Positions 16,438 through 26,727 of a DNA stretch of 40,824 bases are shown here, piece by piece; position 1 is the stretch's first letter, and the number at the start of each line of letters is the position of its first letter. The notes beneath the pieces were generated by a model that saw nothing but the letters and a program-made list of their open reading frames with translations, was not told the DNA's origin and did no database searches. The position numbers and the translations under genes are program-made. The DNA comes from Alicyclobacillus mali (GTDB lineage: Bacteria; Bacillota; Bacilli; Alicyclobacillales; Alicyclobacillaceae). The DNA lies in the NCBI RefSeq assembly GCF_017329565.1, contig NZ_JAFMTT010000022.1. The stretch is one strand, 5' to 3'.

Positions 16438-17543
16438 CCGGCTTCACCCTCCTCCTGCGCCTCGAGCACGGCCATGACGCGCTCCACCTCGAACGCAAAG
16501 CCGACGGCGGGCGCGCCGGCCCCGAATTGAGCCAAAAGTTCATCGTACCGGCCGCCCTGCGCGATGGGCGCACCGACGCCCGGCGCGAACATCTCGAAGA
16601 CGAGGCCCGTGTAGTAGTCGAGCTCGCGGTGGAGGGCGAGATCGAACGTCACCACGTCCGAGGCGAGGCCCGAGTCGTGAAGCGCATCGGCGAGGCGGCA
16701 GAGATACCGCCACGCGTCCCGCACGTCCTCGGCCGCGCGCGGATCGACGGCGTCTCGGAGGAGCGCCTCAAGCTCACCTTGCGACGCCTCGCGGATTCGC
16801 TTCCCGGCGTCGCGCTCAGCGGGAGACCACGCGAGCAGGCTCGAGAGGAGATCCCTATCCTTCGCGGCGTGCGTCTGCCACAGCTCGCGGAATTGGACGT
16901 AATTTCCACTCGTCAAGCACGCGAGGAACGCGCGCGAAAGCGAGGCGGAGATGCCCAGCGCCTCGAGCAAGCGCGGCACCAGTCGCGCGTGGCTCACCAC
17001 GATGCGGTGGCGCCTCACGCCAGCCGCAGCGCTCGCCTCGTGCAACAGGCGCAGCACGTCCATGTCCACATCGACGCTCGCCTCCTCGCCGATGCGCTCG
17101 ATCCCGACCTGCGTCGACTCCGCAGCTTTGCCGCTCGCCCAGGAGAGCGAGGCCGGATCGTCCGTGCGGCGATACACCCGCTCGCAGTAACACCAGCGAA
17201 TCGGCGTCCGGCCGGCTGCCACGCGGGGCGCCGCCATGCGAGCGATGGACGGCGTCATCTCTGGGCGGAGCGCCACGGCGTGCCCGCCCCCGTCGAACAG
17301 CCGGATCCAGTCGCGGCTCGACTCGGGCGATCTCGCCCGCAAAAGTGTGTCCACGTATTCAAACAGCCCGCTCGTGACGGACTCATACCCTGCGTCCTCG
17401 ACAAACGAGAGCAGGCGAGTTTCGACCGCCCTGCGGCGATTGGCAAAATCCGGATACCCGTCCTGCATCCCCGGAGGCCGGTCCGCAAACCCGCGCACCG
17501 CCCCCCACGCCCGAGCGCCCCACGCGCTTGTCGCGTCATTCAT
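16431..17543 (-). CDS. hisZ: ATP phosphoribosyltransferase regulatory subunit
   Basis: A 370-aa HisRS-like protein that forms a hetero-octamer with short HisG and carries histidine feedback. Class II synthetase-like motifs are visible: GMQDGYPDFANRRR, FDGGGHAVALRPEMTPSIARM (motif 2 region), YCERVYRR, and the late LDYYTGLVFEMFAPG and IAQGGRYDELLAQFG. It lacks an anticodon-binding domain, which separates it from true HisRS. The ATG at 17543 has GGAGGAG upstream. It is the first gene of the his operon, so enzyme and regulator are made in step. Confidence 0.95.
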   Translation of the reverse strand: MNDATSAWGARAWGAVRGFADRPPGMQDGYPDFANRRRAVETRLLSFVEDAGYESVTSGLFEYVDTLLRARSPESSRDWIRLFDGGGHAVALRPEMTPSIARMAAPRVAAGRTPIRWCYCERVYRRTDDPASLSWASGKAAESTQVGIERIGEEASVDVDMDVLRLLHEASAAAGVRRHRIVVSHARLVPRLLEALGISASLSRAFLACLTSGNYVQFRELWQTHAAKDRDLLSSLLAWSPAERDAGKRIREASQGELEALLRDAVDPRAAEDVRDAWRYLCRLADALHDSGLASDVVTFDLALHRELDYYTGLVFEMFAPGVGAPIAQGGRYDELLAQFGAGAPAVGFAFEVERVMAVLEAQEEGEAGC

Positions 17544-17598
17544 GCGTCGTTCTCCTCCACGCCTTCTCCGCGCCGACTCGGCGCTCTTTACTTCGCTA

Positions 17599-17618
17599 AT
17601 ATGCTAAAGCAAGCATAT
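17599..17618. promoter_or_regulatory. Palindrome overlapping the his promoter
   Basis: ATATGCT (17599-17605) and AGCATAT (17612-17618) form a perfect 7-bp inverted repeat with a six-base spacer, 56 bp upstream of hisZ. The right arm coincides with the -10 of the his promoter. This is the position of a repressor operator; the regulator is unknown. No T-box or leader peptide is seen before hisZ. Confidence 0.5.
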
Positions 17619-17640
17619 CGGACACGAGCTCACATTGCAA
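17612..17640 (-). promoter_or_regulatory. Sigma-A-type promoter of the his operon
   Basis: On the minus strand TTGCAA (17640-17635) and TATGCT (17617-17612) are separated by 17 bp, 69 bp upstream of the hisZ start. Confidence 0.6.
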
Positions 17641-17724
17641 CTAGTGAATCTGGGCGTGCATCCGCGGCAAGTCCCGGCACATCCGCATACGTTGGAACGA
17701 ACCACGCAAAGAGGAGGGATGACA

Positions 17725-17952
17725 GTGGTTAAGTACATCGTCCAACCCGGTGACACGCTCGGCAACATCGCCGTCAAGTACGACACCACCGTGTCGGCCA
17801 TCGTCCGAGCCAACGGCATCAAGAACCCCAACATGATCTACCCCGGCCAGGTGTTGAAGATCCCGAGCAAGCACTACGAGGACGTCAAGTCGGGCTCGTA
17901 TCACCACGGCATGCATCACGACATGCACTCGCACCACAAGAGCTGGTACTGA
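17725..17952 (+). CDS. LysM-domain protein with histidine-rich tail, 75 aa
   Basis: Residues 2-48 are one complete LysM module (YIVQPGDTLGNIAVKYDTTV, then an asparagine-containing turn and IYPGQVLKIP), which binds the N-acetylglucosamine backbone of peptidoglycan or spore cortex. The last 26 residues are unusual, with eight His, two Met and acidic residues (HHGMHHDMHSHHK), a composition that could bind metal ions. There is no signal peptide, so it is either cytoplasmic before lysis or deposited on the forespore like some coat LysM proteins. The GTG at 17725 has AGGAGG seven bases upstream; the ATG at 17719 abuts the site. It diverges from the his operon. Confidence 0.82.
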   Translation: MVKYIVQPGDTLGNIAVKYDTTVSAIVRANGIKNPNMIYPGQVLKIPSKHYEDVKSGSYHHGMHHDMHSHHKSWY

Positions 17953-17970
17953 ACGCGTGCAAAATCGCAC

Positions 17971-18016
17971 AAAAAAAGCGCGCCCGCCTGCCGATCACGC
18001 CGACAGTCGGGCGCGC
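17971..18016 (-). terminator. Rho-independent terminator of ispG
   Basis: Minus strand: GCGCGCCCG (18016-18008) pairs with CGGGCGCGC (17986-17978), followed by TTTTTTT (17977-17971). It lies nine bases after the ispG stop. The complement has no T run, so it probably serves ispG only, not the converging LysM gene. Confidence 0.85.
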
Positions 18017-18024
18017 GTCCGCGA

Positions 18025-19110
18025 TCACCAGATGGATCCCGTCTCCGCGTACCGCTTCGCCATCGTATCGATTTCTTTTTTCAGCTCGGTGAGAAGATCC
18101 TGCTCCGGAATTTTCCGCACGACCTGCCCCTTGCGGAACAGCAGCCCTTCGCCTCGCGCGCCCGCGATGCCGATGTCCGCCTCGCGCGCCTCGCCCGGGC
18201 CATTCACGGCGCACCCAAGCACCGACACCTTGATGGGTGCCCGGACCTTCTGCACGTAATCCTCGAGCTCGTTCACGATGCTGATGAGATCGATGTCGAT
18301 CCGCCCGCACGTCGGGCACGACACAATGGTCACCGCGTCCGAGACGATGTGAAACACCTTCAAGAGCTCGCGCGCCACCTTGACTTCCTCGACCGGATCC
18401 GCCGAGAGCGACACGCGAATCGTGTTGCCAATGCCCATGTGGAGAAGCGTCCCGAGGCCCGCAGCGCTCTTGATGGTGCCGCCGAATATGGTGCCCGACT
18501 CGGTGATGCCGAGGTGAAGCGGATAGCGGAACCGCTCCGCCGCCAGACGATACGCCTCAATGGCGAGCGGCACGTCGGAAGCTTTCATCGAGATGACGAT
18601 ATCGTCAAAATCCAGGTCCTCCAGGATCTTCACGTGATGCTCCGCGCTCTCGAGCATGCCCTCCGCGGTGGGGTAACCATATTTCTCGAGGATGTGTTTT
18701 TCAAGCGATCCCGCGTTGACCCCGATGCGGATGGGAATTCCGCGCTCCTTGCACGCCTTAACGACTTCCTCCACCTTCTCGCGCTTGCCGATGTTGCCCG
18801 GGTTGATGCGCACCTTGTCGACGCCGTTTTTGATGGCCTCGAGCGCGAGCCGGTGATCGAAGTGAATATCTGCGACAAGCGGTATATGGATCTGCCGCTT
18901 GATTTCCTTGATAGCCTCAGCAGCTTCGCGGTTGTTGACCGTCACCCGCACGACCTGACAGCCAGCGTCCTCCAGACGGTGAATCTCCTCCACCGTCGCC
19001 TTCACGTCCGCCGTCTTGGTCGTCGTCATGCTCTGTACAATAACCTGATTACTCCCGCCGATCACGACGTCGCCGACGCGAACCGGCTTCGTCTCCCAGC
19101 GACGATACAT
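18025..19110 (-). CDS. ispG: 4-hydroxy-3-methylbut-2-en-1-yl diphosphate synthase (flavodoxin)
   Basis: A 361-aa [4Fe-4S] enzyme of the MEP isoprenoid pathway that reduces MEcPP to HMBPP. The barrel domain shows VQSMTTTKTADV (25-36), RVTVNN (55-60) and ADIHFDHRLAL. The C-terminal iron-sulphur domain has Cys265 and Cys268 in SCPTCGR, Cys300 in LGCAVNGPGE, and Glu307 as the fourth ligand. The ATG at 19110 has GGGGAG eight bases upstream. It is a single gene with its own terminator. Its presence points to the non-mevalonate route. Confidence 0.97.
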   Translation of the reverse strand: MYRRWETKPVRVGDVVIGGSNQVIVQSMTTTKTADVKATVEEIHRLEDAGCQVVRVTVNNREAAEAIKEIKRQIHIPLVADIHFDHRLALEAIKNGVDKVRINPGNIGKREKVEEVVKACKERGIPIRIGVNAGSLEKHILEKYGYPTAEGMLESAEHHVKILEDLDFDDIVISMKASDVPLAIEAYRLAAERFRYPLHLGITESGTIFGGTIKSAAGLGTLLHMGIGNTIRVSLSADPVEEVKVARELLKVFHIVSDAVTIVSCPTCGRIDIDLISIVNELEDYVQKVRAPIKVSVLGCAVNGPGEAREADIGIAGARGEGLLFRKGQVVRKIPEQDLLTELKKEIDTMAKRYAETGSIW

Positions 19111-19174
19111 ACTCTCGTCTCCCCGCTACGTGATGAGGTCCCACCACGGATCTTACCGAACGAGGGCCCGTCCT

Positions 19175-20323
19175 TCAACCAATACGCGGATCATGCTCGC
19201 TCATGCGCACGACGATGCGCACCGCTTGACCCGCGGCGAGGCGATCGAAGCCCTCATTGATGTGGTCGAGATCGATGACGTCCGACACCAGCCGGTCGAC
19301 GGGGAGTTTTCCCTGCTGAAACAGCGAGATGAAGCGCGGAATGTCGCGGGACGGGATGCAGCTCCCCACGTACGAGCCCCGAATCGTGCGCTCCTCGGCC
19401 GCGAGGAGCACCTGGGGCACGCTCCACTCGTGGCGCGGATCCGGCAATCCGGTGGTCACGGTCGTCCCGCCGCGCCGCGTCACGGCAAACGCCGTCTTCA
19501 TGGCGGCGATGGAGCCCGCCGTCTCGAACACGTACTCCAGGCCGCCCGCCGAATCGGCGCGCACCCTGTCGATCACGCCGGGATCGCGCGCGTCGTACGT
19601 GTGCGTCGCGCCGAGTTCGCGCGCGAACGCGAGCTTCTCGGGATTCACGTCGATGGCCGCGATATGACGGGCGGAGGAAGCCACGGCGCCAAGCAGCGCG
19701 GCGAGCCCCACGCCGCCGAGGCCCACGATGGCGACCGAGGCGCCCACGGGGACGCGCGCCGTGTTGACGACCGCGCCGACGCCCGTCATGACCGCGCAGC
19801 CGAACAGCGCCGCGTGCTCAAACGGAAGGGACGGATCGATTTTCACGAGCGAGCGGCGCGAGACGACCGCGTAGTCGCTGAACGCCGATACGCCGAGGTG
19901 ATGATGGACGGGCTCTTGGCCAAGGCGCAGCCTGCGCGCGCCGGAGAGCAGCGTGCCGCGGCCGTTCGCCTCGGCGCCCGGCTCGCAGAGCGCCGGCCGG
20001 CCCTCTTGACAGGGGCCGCAGTGCCCGCAGCTTGGCACGAAGGCGCAGACGACGTGATCGCCCGGCACGAGGTCGTTCACCCCTTCACCGAGTTCCACCA
20101 CCTCGCCAGCCGCCTCGTGGCCGAGGGCCATCGGCATCGGCCGCGGGCGGGCGCCTTCGATAACGGAAAGATCCGAGTGGCACAGGCCGGCGGCGCGCAC
20201 CCGGATGAGGACCTCGCCCGGTCCCGGCGGTTCCAGTTCCAGCATCTCCAGGCGAAGCGGCCTTGTTGATGCATAGGGCGGCCTCGCCCCCATCTCCATC
20301 AGGACAGCGGCTCGCGTCTGCAC
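19175..20323 (-). CDS. Zinc-dependent alcohol dehydrogenase (class III-like)
   Basis: A 382-aa MDR enzyme. Catalytic zinc ligands are Cys48 (GLCHSD), His69-Glu70 (GHEAAGE) and Cys176 (GCAVMTG). The structural zinc cluster is complete (Cys99, 102, 105, 113 in CGHCGPCQEGRPALC), and the NAD motif GLGGVG is at 201-206. The GCAVMTGVGAVVNTA stretch and the insert before it (about 120-150) resemble formaldehyde/class III dehydrogenases and the mycothiol-type AdhE group. The substrate is unknown. The GTG at 20323 follows AAGGGGG by nine bases; an earlier GTG at 20362 overlaps the upstream gene without a binding site. It follows another zinc dehydrogenase by 35 bp, a likely two-gene operon. Confidence 0.9.
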   Translation of the reverse strand: MQTRAAVLMEMGARPPYASTRPLRLEMLELEPPGPGEVLIRVRAAGLCHSDLSVIEGARPRPMPMALGHEAAGEVVELGEGVNDLVPGDHVVCAFVPSCGHCGPCQEGRPALCEPGAEANGRGTLLSGARRLRLGQEPVHHHLGVSAFSDYAVVSRRSLVKIDPSLPFEHAALFGCAVMTGVGAVVNTARVPVGASVAIVGLGGVGLAALLGAVASSARHIAAIDVNPEKLAFARELGATHTYDARDPGVIDRVRADSAGGLEYVFETAGSIAAMKTAFAVTRRGGTTVTTGLPDPRHEWSVPQVLLAAEERTIRGSYVGSCIPSRDIPRFISLFQQGKLPVDRLVSDVIDLDHINEGFDRLAAGQAVRIVVRMSEHDPRIG

Positions 20324-20358
20324 GGTCGACGTCCCCCTTCGAAATGATGTCCCAAGCC

Positions 20359-21414
20359 TCACGCGAACGACGTGATCACGTTGAAGCCCTTTGTTTCGAA
20401 GCGCAGCATGCGATCGAACACGTCGTTCAACTCAGCGAGGCCCACTTCGCGCTCCACGAGGGCCTTGGGCCGGAGCCTGCCCGAGGCCACGAGGCGCAAC
20501 AAGCCGTCGAAGGCGACGTGTGGGTTGCCAAAGCTTCCGATGAACTCGATCTCGCCCGTGGTCATGATGTCGACCGGCAGTGCCACCATGCCCTTTTCAG
20601 CCGACGAGGTGAGGCCGACCTGCACGTGGCGCCCGCCTTTGCGCAGGCACCGCACGGAGTTGAACACCGTCTCGGCGAGCCCGAGCGCGTCGATGCTCAC
20701 GTGCGCGCCTCCGCGCGTGACCTGCTTGATGGCCTTGAACACGCGTTCCTCGCGCCGGCTGTTGATGGTCACCGCGGCGCCTTCGGCCCGCGCCTTCTCC
20801 AGCTTTTCGTCGTCGATGTCCACGGCAATCACCTGAGCGCCGATGGCGTGAGCCGCCTGAATCGCGGACAGTCCGACGCCGCCAGCCCCGTGCACGGCCA
20901 CCCATTCGCCGGGCTGGACGCGGCCGCGCATCACGGCATGAAAGCCCGTCATGTATCGGCACCCCATGGCGGCCGCAGTCACGAAATCGACCTCGTCCGG
21001 TAAACGGATGAGGTTGACGTCCGCGTTTGGCACGCGGACATACTCCGCGAAACACCCGTCATACGTGGCGCCGTAGAATCCGAACTCGTCGCACAGATTC
21101 GACCTGCCCGACTGACACTGCGTGCAGCGGCCGCAGCCGTTGTGGAACGGGACGGTGACGCGATCGCCCACCGCGAAGCGGCGGACACCGCTCCCCACCG
21201 CCACCACTTCGCCGCCGAACTCGTGGCCAAGGATGATGGGCAGCTGCGGGCGAATCCCCACCCAGGCGAGTTCCCCCTGCCAGATGTGAAGATCGCTCCG
21301 GCACACGCCGGCCGCGCGGACCCGAACGACAGCGTCCTCCGGGACTGGCTCGGGATCTGGGAGGGTCTCGATGGAAAATGGCGTTTGGAATGCGTGCAGG
21401 CGCGCCGCTTTCAC
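20359..21414 (-). CDS. Zinc-dependent alcohol dehydrogenase
   Basis: A 351-aa MDR enzyme. Catalytic ligands: Cys38 (GVCRSD), His64-Glu65 (GHEFGGE) and Cys152 (MGCRYMTGFHA). Structural cluster: Cys94, 97, 100, 108. NAD loop: GAGGVG at 176-181, followed by VIAVDIDDEKLEKA, where the Asp favours NAD over NADP. The protein resembles Bacillus-type dehydrogenases acting on primary alcohols; the exact substrate is open. The start is the GTG at 21414 behind AAAGGATG. It is the first gene of the pair with the class III-like enzyme. Having two such enzymes side by side suggests an alcohol or aldehyde oxidation module. Confidence 0.9.
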   Translation of the reverse strand: MKAARLHAFQTPFSIETLPDPEPVPEDAVVRVRAAGVCRSDLHIWQGELAWVGIRPQLPIILGHEFGGEVVAVGSGVRRFAVGDRVTVPFHNGCGRCTQCQSGRSNLCDEFGFYGATYDGCFAEYVRVPNADVNLIRLPDEVDFVTAAAMGCRYMTGFHAVMRGRVQPGEWVAVHGAGGVGLSAIQAAHAIGAQVIAVDIDDEKLEKARAEGAAVTINSRREERVFKAIKQVTRGGAHVSIDALGLAETVFNSVRCLRKGGRHVQVGLTSSAEKGMVALPVDIMTTGEIEFIGSFGNPHVAFDGLLRLVASGRLRPKALVEREVGLAELNDVFDRMLRFETKGFNVITSFA

Positions 21415-21530
21415 AGATGCAACATCCTTTCACGTATGAAATAGAACAATCCACTCACGATGCCCGAAATCGTTTACACTCTTAGGAAAGCGGACTCCGT
21501 CGGTGATGTCAATAGGATGATAGAGGCGCA

Positions 21531-21569
21531 AAGCCCCTGCGACGGACGCGCGGCCCGCCGCAGGGGCTT
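21531..21569 (-). terminator. Terminator downstream of ctaB
   Basis: AAGCCCCTGCG (21531-21541) and CGCAGGGGCTT (21559-21569) form an 11-bp perfect stem seven bases after the ctaB stop. The flanking T run is short on the minus strand (CTTTG), so termination is likely but not strong. Confidence 0.65.
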
Positions 21570-21575
21570 CTTTCA

Positions 21576-22502
21576 TCACAGGATGGAGACCGAGAGCACC
21601 GACACGATGCAGAGCGCGGTGAGATAGATGAGCGAAAAGCGGAAGACCTGGTTGGCCCACTCCATGTCCTTCTCCGGAGGGACAAGCAACCCCTTGACCG
21701 CGAGGTACAAAAACCACAGTCCGAGCGCACCCATGACGACGAAGTACAGCCATCCCTCGGCGCCGAGCACGGTGAGCATCAGCGAGACAGGCACCATGGC
21801 CGCCGTGTAGAAGACAATCTGCCGCTTCGTCTCGCGAAATCCACGGACCACCGGGAGCATCGGCACGCCAGCCGCTCGGTAATCCTCCGTCTTTTTCATC
21901 GCGAGAGGCAGGAAATGAGGCGGCTGCCACAAAAAGAAGGTGAAAAACATGCACCAGGCCGCCAGAGACAGCGTCCCGCCGCTTCCAGCCACCCACCCGA
22001 TGAGCGGTGGCATCGCACCGGACACGCCGCCGAGCACCGTGTTCAACGTGGTGTGCCGCTTGAACCATACGGTGTACAGGTAGGAATATACGAACAGACC
22101 CACAAACGCGCAGACGGCGGCCTGCCAATTCACACCGACGAGCAGCACCGCGAGGCCAACAGCACTCATGGTGAGTCCGATGCCGAGCGCGACACCCGGG
22201 GACACTTTGCCTCGCGCGACGGCGCGCATCTTTGTCCGAGGCATCCGCTGATCGATGTCGCGATCGTAAAAATTGTTCAGTGCCGCGCCTCCTGCCACCA
22301 CGAACATCGTGCCGACGAGCGTGAACAGCATGATGGTGAGCGGCGGATGGCCGCCGGACGCCACCCACAGCCCGGCGAACGTCGCCATGAGGTTGGCGAC
22401 CGTGATGCCCCACTTCATAATGGAAAGATAATCGCGAAGCGTGGCCCGCGCGGATTCTACGCCCTTCGGGGGCTCCTGATACACAACGCCGTTTGCTTGC
22501 AA
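21576..22502 (-). CDS. ctaB: Protohaem IX farnesyltransferase (haem O synthase)
   Basis: A 308-aa UbiA-family membrane prenyltransferase that adds a farnesyl group to haem b to make haem O for terminal oxidases. The first Asp-rich motif NNFYDRDIDQRMPRTKMRAV is at 76-95, and the second region is MKKTEDYRAAGVPMLPVV. About eight or nine hydrophobic segments are present, and the length fits Bacillus CtaB (about 305 aa). The proposed start is a TTG at 22502 with an AAGGATG site ten bases upstream; the frame is open much further upstream but without protein-like sequence. No oxidase genes are in the window. Confidence 0.93.
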   Translation of the reverse strand: MQANGVVYQEPPKGVESARATLRDYLSIMKWGITVANLMATFAGLWVASGGHPPLTIMLFTLVGTMFVVAGGAALNNFYDRDIDQRMPRTKMRAVARGKVSPGVALGIGLTMSAVGLAVLLVGVNWQAAVCAFVGLFVYSYLYTVWFKRHTTLNTVLGGVSGAMPPLIGWVAGSGGTLSLAAWCMFFTFFLWQPPHFLPLAMKKTEDYRAAGVPMLPVVRGFRETKRQIVFYTAAMVPVSLMLTVLGAEGWLYFVVMGALGLWFLYLAVKGLLVPPEKDMEWANQVFRFSLIYLTALCIVSVLSVSIL

Positions 22503-22694
22503 CGGTTCATCACATCCTTCGCCATGAGGCCACGAGAGTCGATGATCGCCGCACGCTGACCTTCGTTTCCGTCCACTATGTTTGCAAAGAGTGCGCGGAA
22601 ACACAACGGCTGTGCCCCATTTGTCATCCAACAGACATACTTTGGCCCCTGAAAAGACACAGATTGCAGTATAGCCCGCAAGGGTCCTGTTTAG

Positions 22695-22700
22695 TATAAT
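22695..22700 (+). promoter_or_regulatory. TATAAT box upstream of tagO
   Basis: A perfect -10 hexamer 36 bp before the tagO start. The -35 at the right distance is poor (around TAGCCC), so the promoter may need an activator, or the match may be chance. On the opposite strand TATACT occurs nearby and could serve ctaB. Confidence 0.35.
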
Positions 22701-22735
22701 TGCCGTGGAATGACACGAGCTAGGGAGAGAAACGT

Positions 22736-23701
22736 ATGCCCCTTTGGCTGTCGGGTATTGTGGCTTTCGCGCTCGCCTACCTGTTGGCGCCGCACATGCG
22801 AAAAATCGCGCTCCGATACCGTTTTGTCGATCTTCCAAACGAGCGAAAAATTCACCGGGACCCGCTGCCACTACTCGGAGGCGCGGCCATTTTCGCAGGT
22901 GTCCTCGGCGCGTTTATCGCGGGGGCGCTCTGGAAGAATTGGCTCGAAACGCCCTACATCGGCGTCGTAATCGGCGCAGCGATGCTCTTTGTGATAGGCC
23001 TTCTTGATGATTATTACAAGACGAGAGGCAAGGACTTCTCTGTCGGCATTCGCTTCGTGGTGCAGATCCTTGCGGCCCTCATGGTGCCGCTTTTCGGCGG
23101 CGCGATTCAGGGATTCACGTCTCCCTTCGGCGGTCACCACTTCGTGGCCATCCCCCCTTATCTTTCGCTCTTCCTCACGCTCCTGTGGATCGTGGGCGTG
23201 ACGAACGTCTTCAACTTTCTCGACGGCGTCGATGGCCTCGCGGCCGGCATCGCGGCCATTTCGGCGACGACGCTGTTTTTTGTGGCGCTCATCAAGGGTG
23301 ACAGCGCGTCCGCTTGGTTCGCCATTGCGGTGACCGGCGCGGCCGTCGGCTTCCTGCGCCACAATTTTTATCCCGCGCGCATCATCATGGGGGACGCCGG
23401 ATCGACCGTGCTCGGCTATCTGCTCGCCTCCATCGCTTCGGTTGGCGCGTTCAAGTCAGCCACCGTTGTGTCCATCGGCGTGCCCATTCTTGCCCTGGGC
23501 GTGCCCATTTTCGACGCCGTACGCGTCGTATTGCTCCGCGCGCGGGCCGGCCGGCCGGTGTACAAGCCGGATCAGAACCACGTGCACCACTGGCTCTTGC
23601 GCCTCGGGCTGACGCAGGTGCAGACGGTGACTGTGGTCTACCTCATCAGCGCTTGTTTTTCGCTCGTGTCGATGCTCGTACTGCTTCTGAATCGGGGGTA
23701 A
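22736..23701 (+). CDS. tagO: Undecaprenyl-phosphate GlcNAc-1-phosphate transferase (TagO/WecA type)
   Basis: A 321-aa polytopic membrane enzyme of the MraY/WecA family that transfers GlcNAc-1-P or a similar sugar phosphate to undecaprenyl phosphate, the first step of teichoic acid or other wall-polymer synthesis. Motifs: early KIHRDPLPLLGG (38-49), the Mg-binding LLDD (89-92), NVFNFLDGVDGLAAG (157-171), FYPARIIMGDAGS, and the cytoplasmic histidine motif NHVHHWLLRLG. About ten or eleven helices are predicted. The HxHH motif and LNNF-free N-terminus favour TagO/WecA over MraY. The ATG at 22736 has AGGGAG upstream. A terminator follows at once. Confidence 0.92.
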   Translation: MPLWLSGIVAFALAYLLAPHMRKIALRYRFVDLPNERKIHRDPLPLLGGAAIFAGVLGAFIAGALWKNWLETPYIGVVIGAAMLFVIGLLDDYYKTRGKDFSVGIRFVVQILAALMVPLFGGAIQGFTSPFGGHHFVAIPPYLSLFLTLLWIVGVTNVFNFLDGVDGLAAGIAAISATTLFFVALIKGDSASAWFAIAVTGAAVGFLRHNFYPARIIMGDAGSTVLGYLLASIASVGAFKSATVVSIGVPILALGVPIFDAVRVVLLRARAGRPVYKPDQNHVHHWLLRLGLTQVQTVTVVYLISACFSLVSMLVLLLNRG

Positions 23702-23711
23702 CGAATCGCCG

Positions 23712-23738
23712 CGCCCGGCGCCTAGCCGGGCGTTTTTT
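23712..23738 (+). terminator. Rho-independent terminator of tagO
   Basis: CGCCCGGC (23712-23719), a five-base loop, GCCGGGCG (23725-23732), then TTTTTT. It begins ten bases past the stop. Confidence 0.9.
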
Positions 23739-23766
23739 GTGCCCCCTACAACTGGGACTCTTCGCC

Positions 23767-23795
23767 TTGCGTAAATTCCTCCATGGTAGTAGAGT
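23767..23795 (+). promoter_or_regulatory. Candidate acnA promoter
   Basis: TTGCGT (23767-23772) and TAGAGT (23790-23795) with a 17-bp spacer. The -10 is weak. The 148-bp leader to the start codon contains a small dyad (CGATA, four bases, TATCG at 23849-23862) of unknown meaning. Confidence 0.35.
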
Positions 23796-23942
23796 GACAG
23801 AGGACTCGTCTCGTGCGAACGCTTCCAAGCCCTCGCCTCGCAGGTTTTCGATATCGGTATCGGCAATCTGGATGAGGATTCGACAGATGCGGGGGACGCG
23901 TCGCAAAATAGAGGCAGAACCTACATAGAAGGAGTGAGTAAG

Positions 23943-26657
<2,715 letters not shown>

Positions 26658-26679
26658 AGAAACGCGCACTCGCAAGAAA

Positions 26680-26704
26680 GGGGCTCCCACGAGGAGCCCC
26701 TTTT
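26680..26704. terminator. Bidirectional terminator between acnA and the sugar operon
   Basis: GGGGCTCC (26680-26687), a short loop, GGAGCCCC (26693-26700). TTTT follows on the plus strand, and TTTCTT on the minus strand, so it can end both converging transcripts. Confidence 0.85.
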
Positions 26705-26727
26705 GCGTGTGTCGGCGCAAGTTCTCG

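Noticed and set aside
16431..17543. HisZ as a true histidyl-tRNA synthetase
   Set aside because: It has no anticodon-binding domain and is encoded next to a short HisG, which fits the regulatory subunit.
15513..17732. A 739-codon plus-strand frame opposite hisD, hisG and hisZ
   Set aside because: It crosses several genuine genes and their junctions; the composition is that of a GC-driven shadow.
22736..23701. MraY as the identity of the UDP-sugar transferase gene
   Set aside because: The gene is not in a mur cluster, and the motif pattern (NFLDGVDGLA, HVHH) fits the TagO/WecA group.
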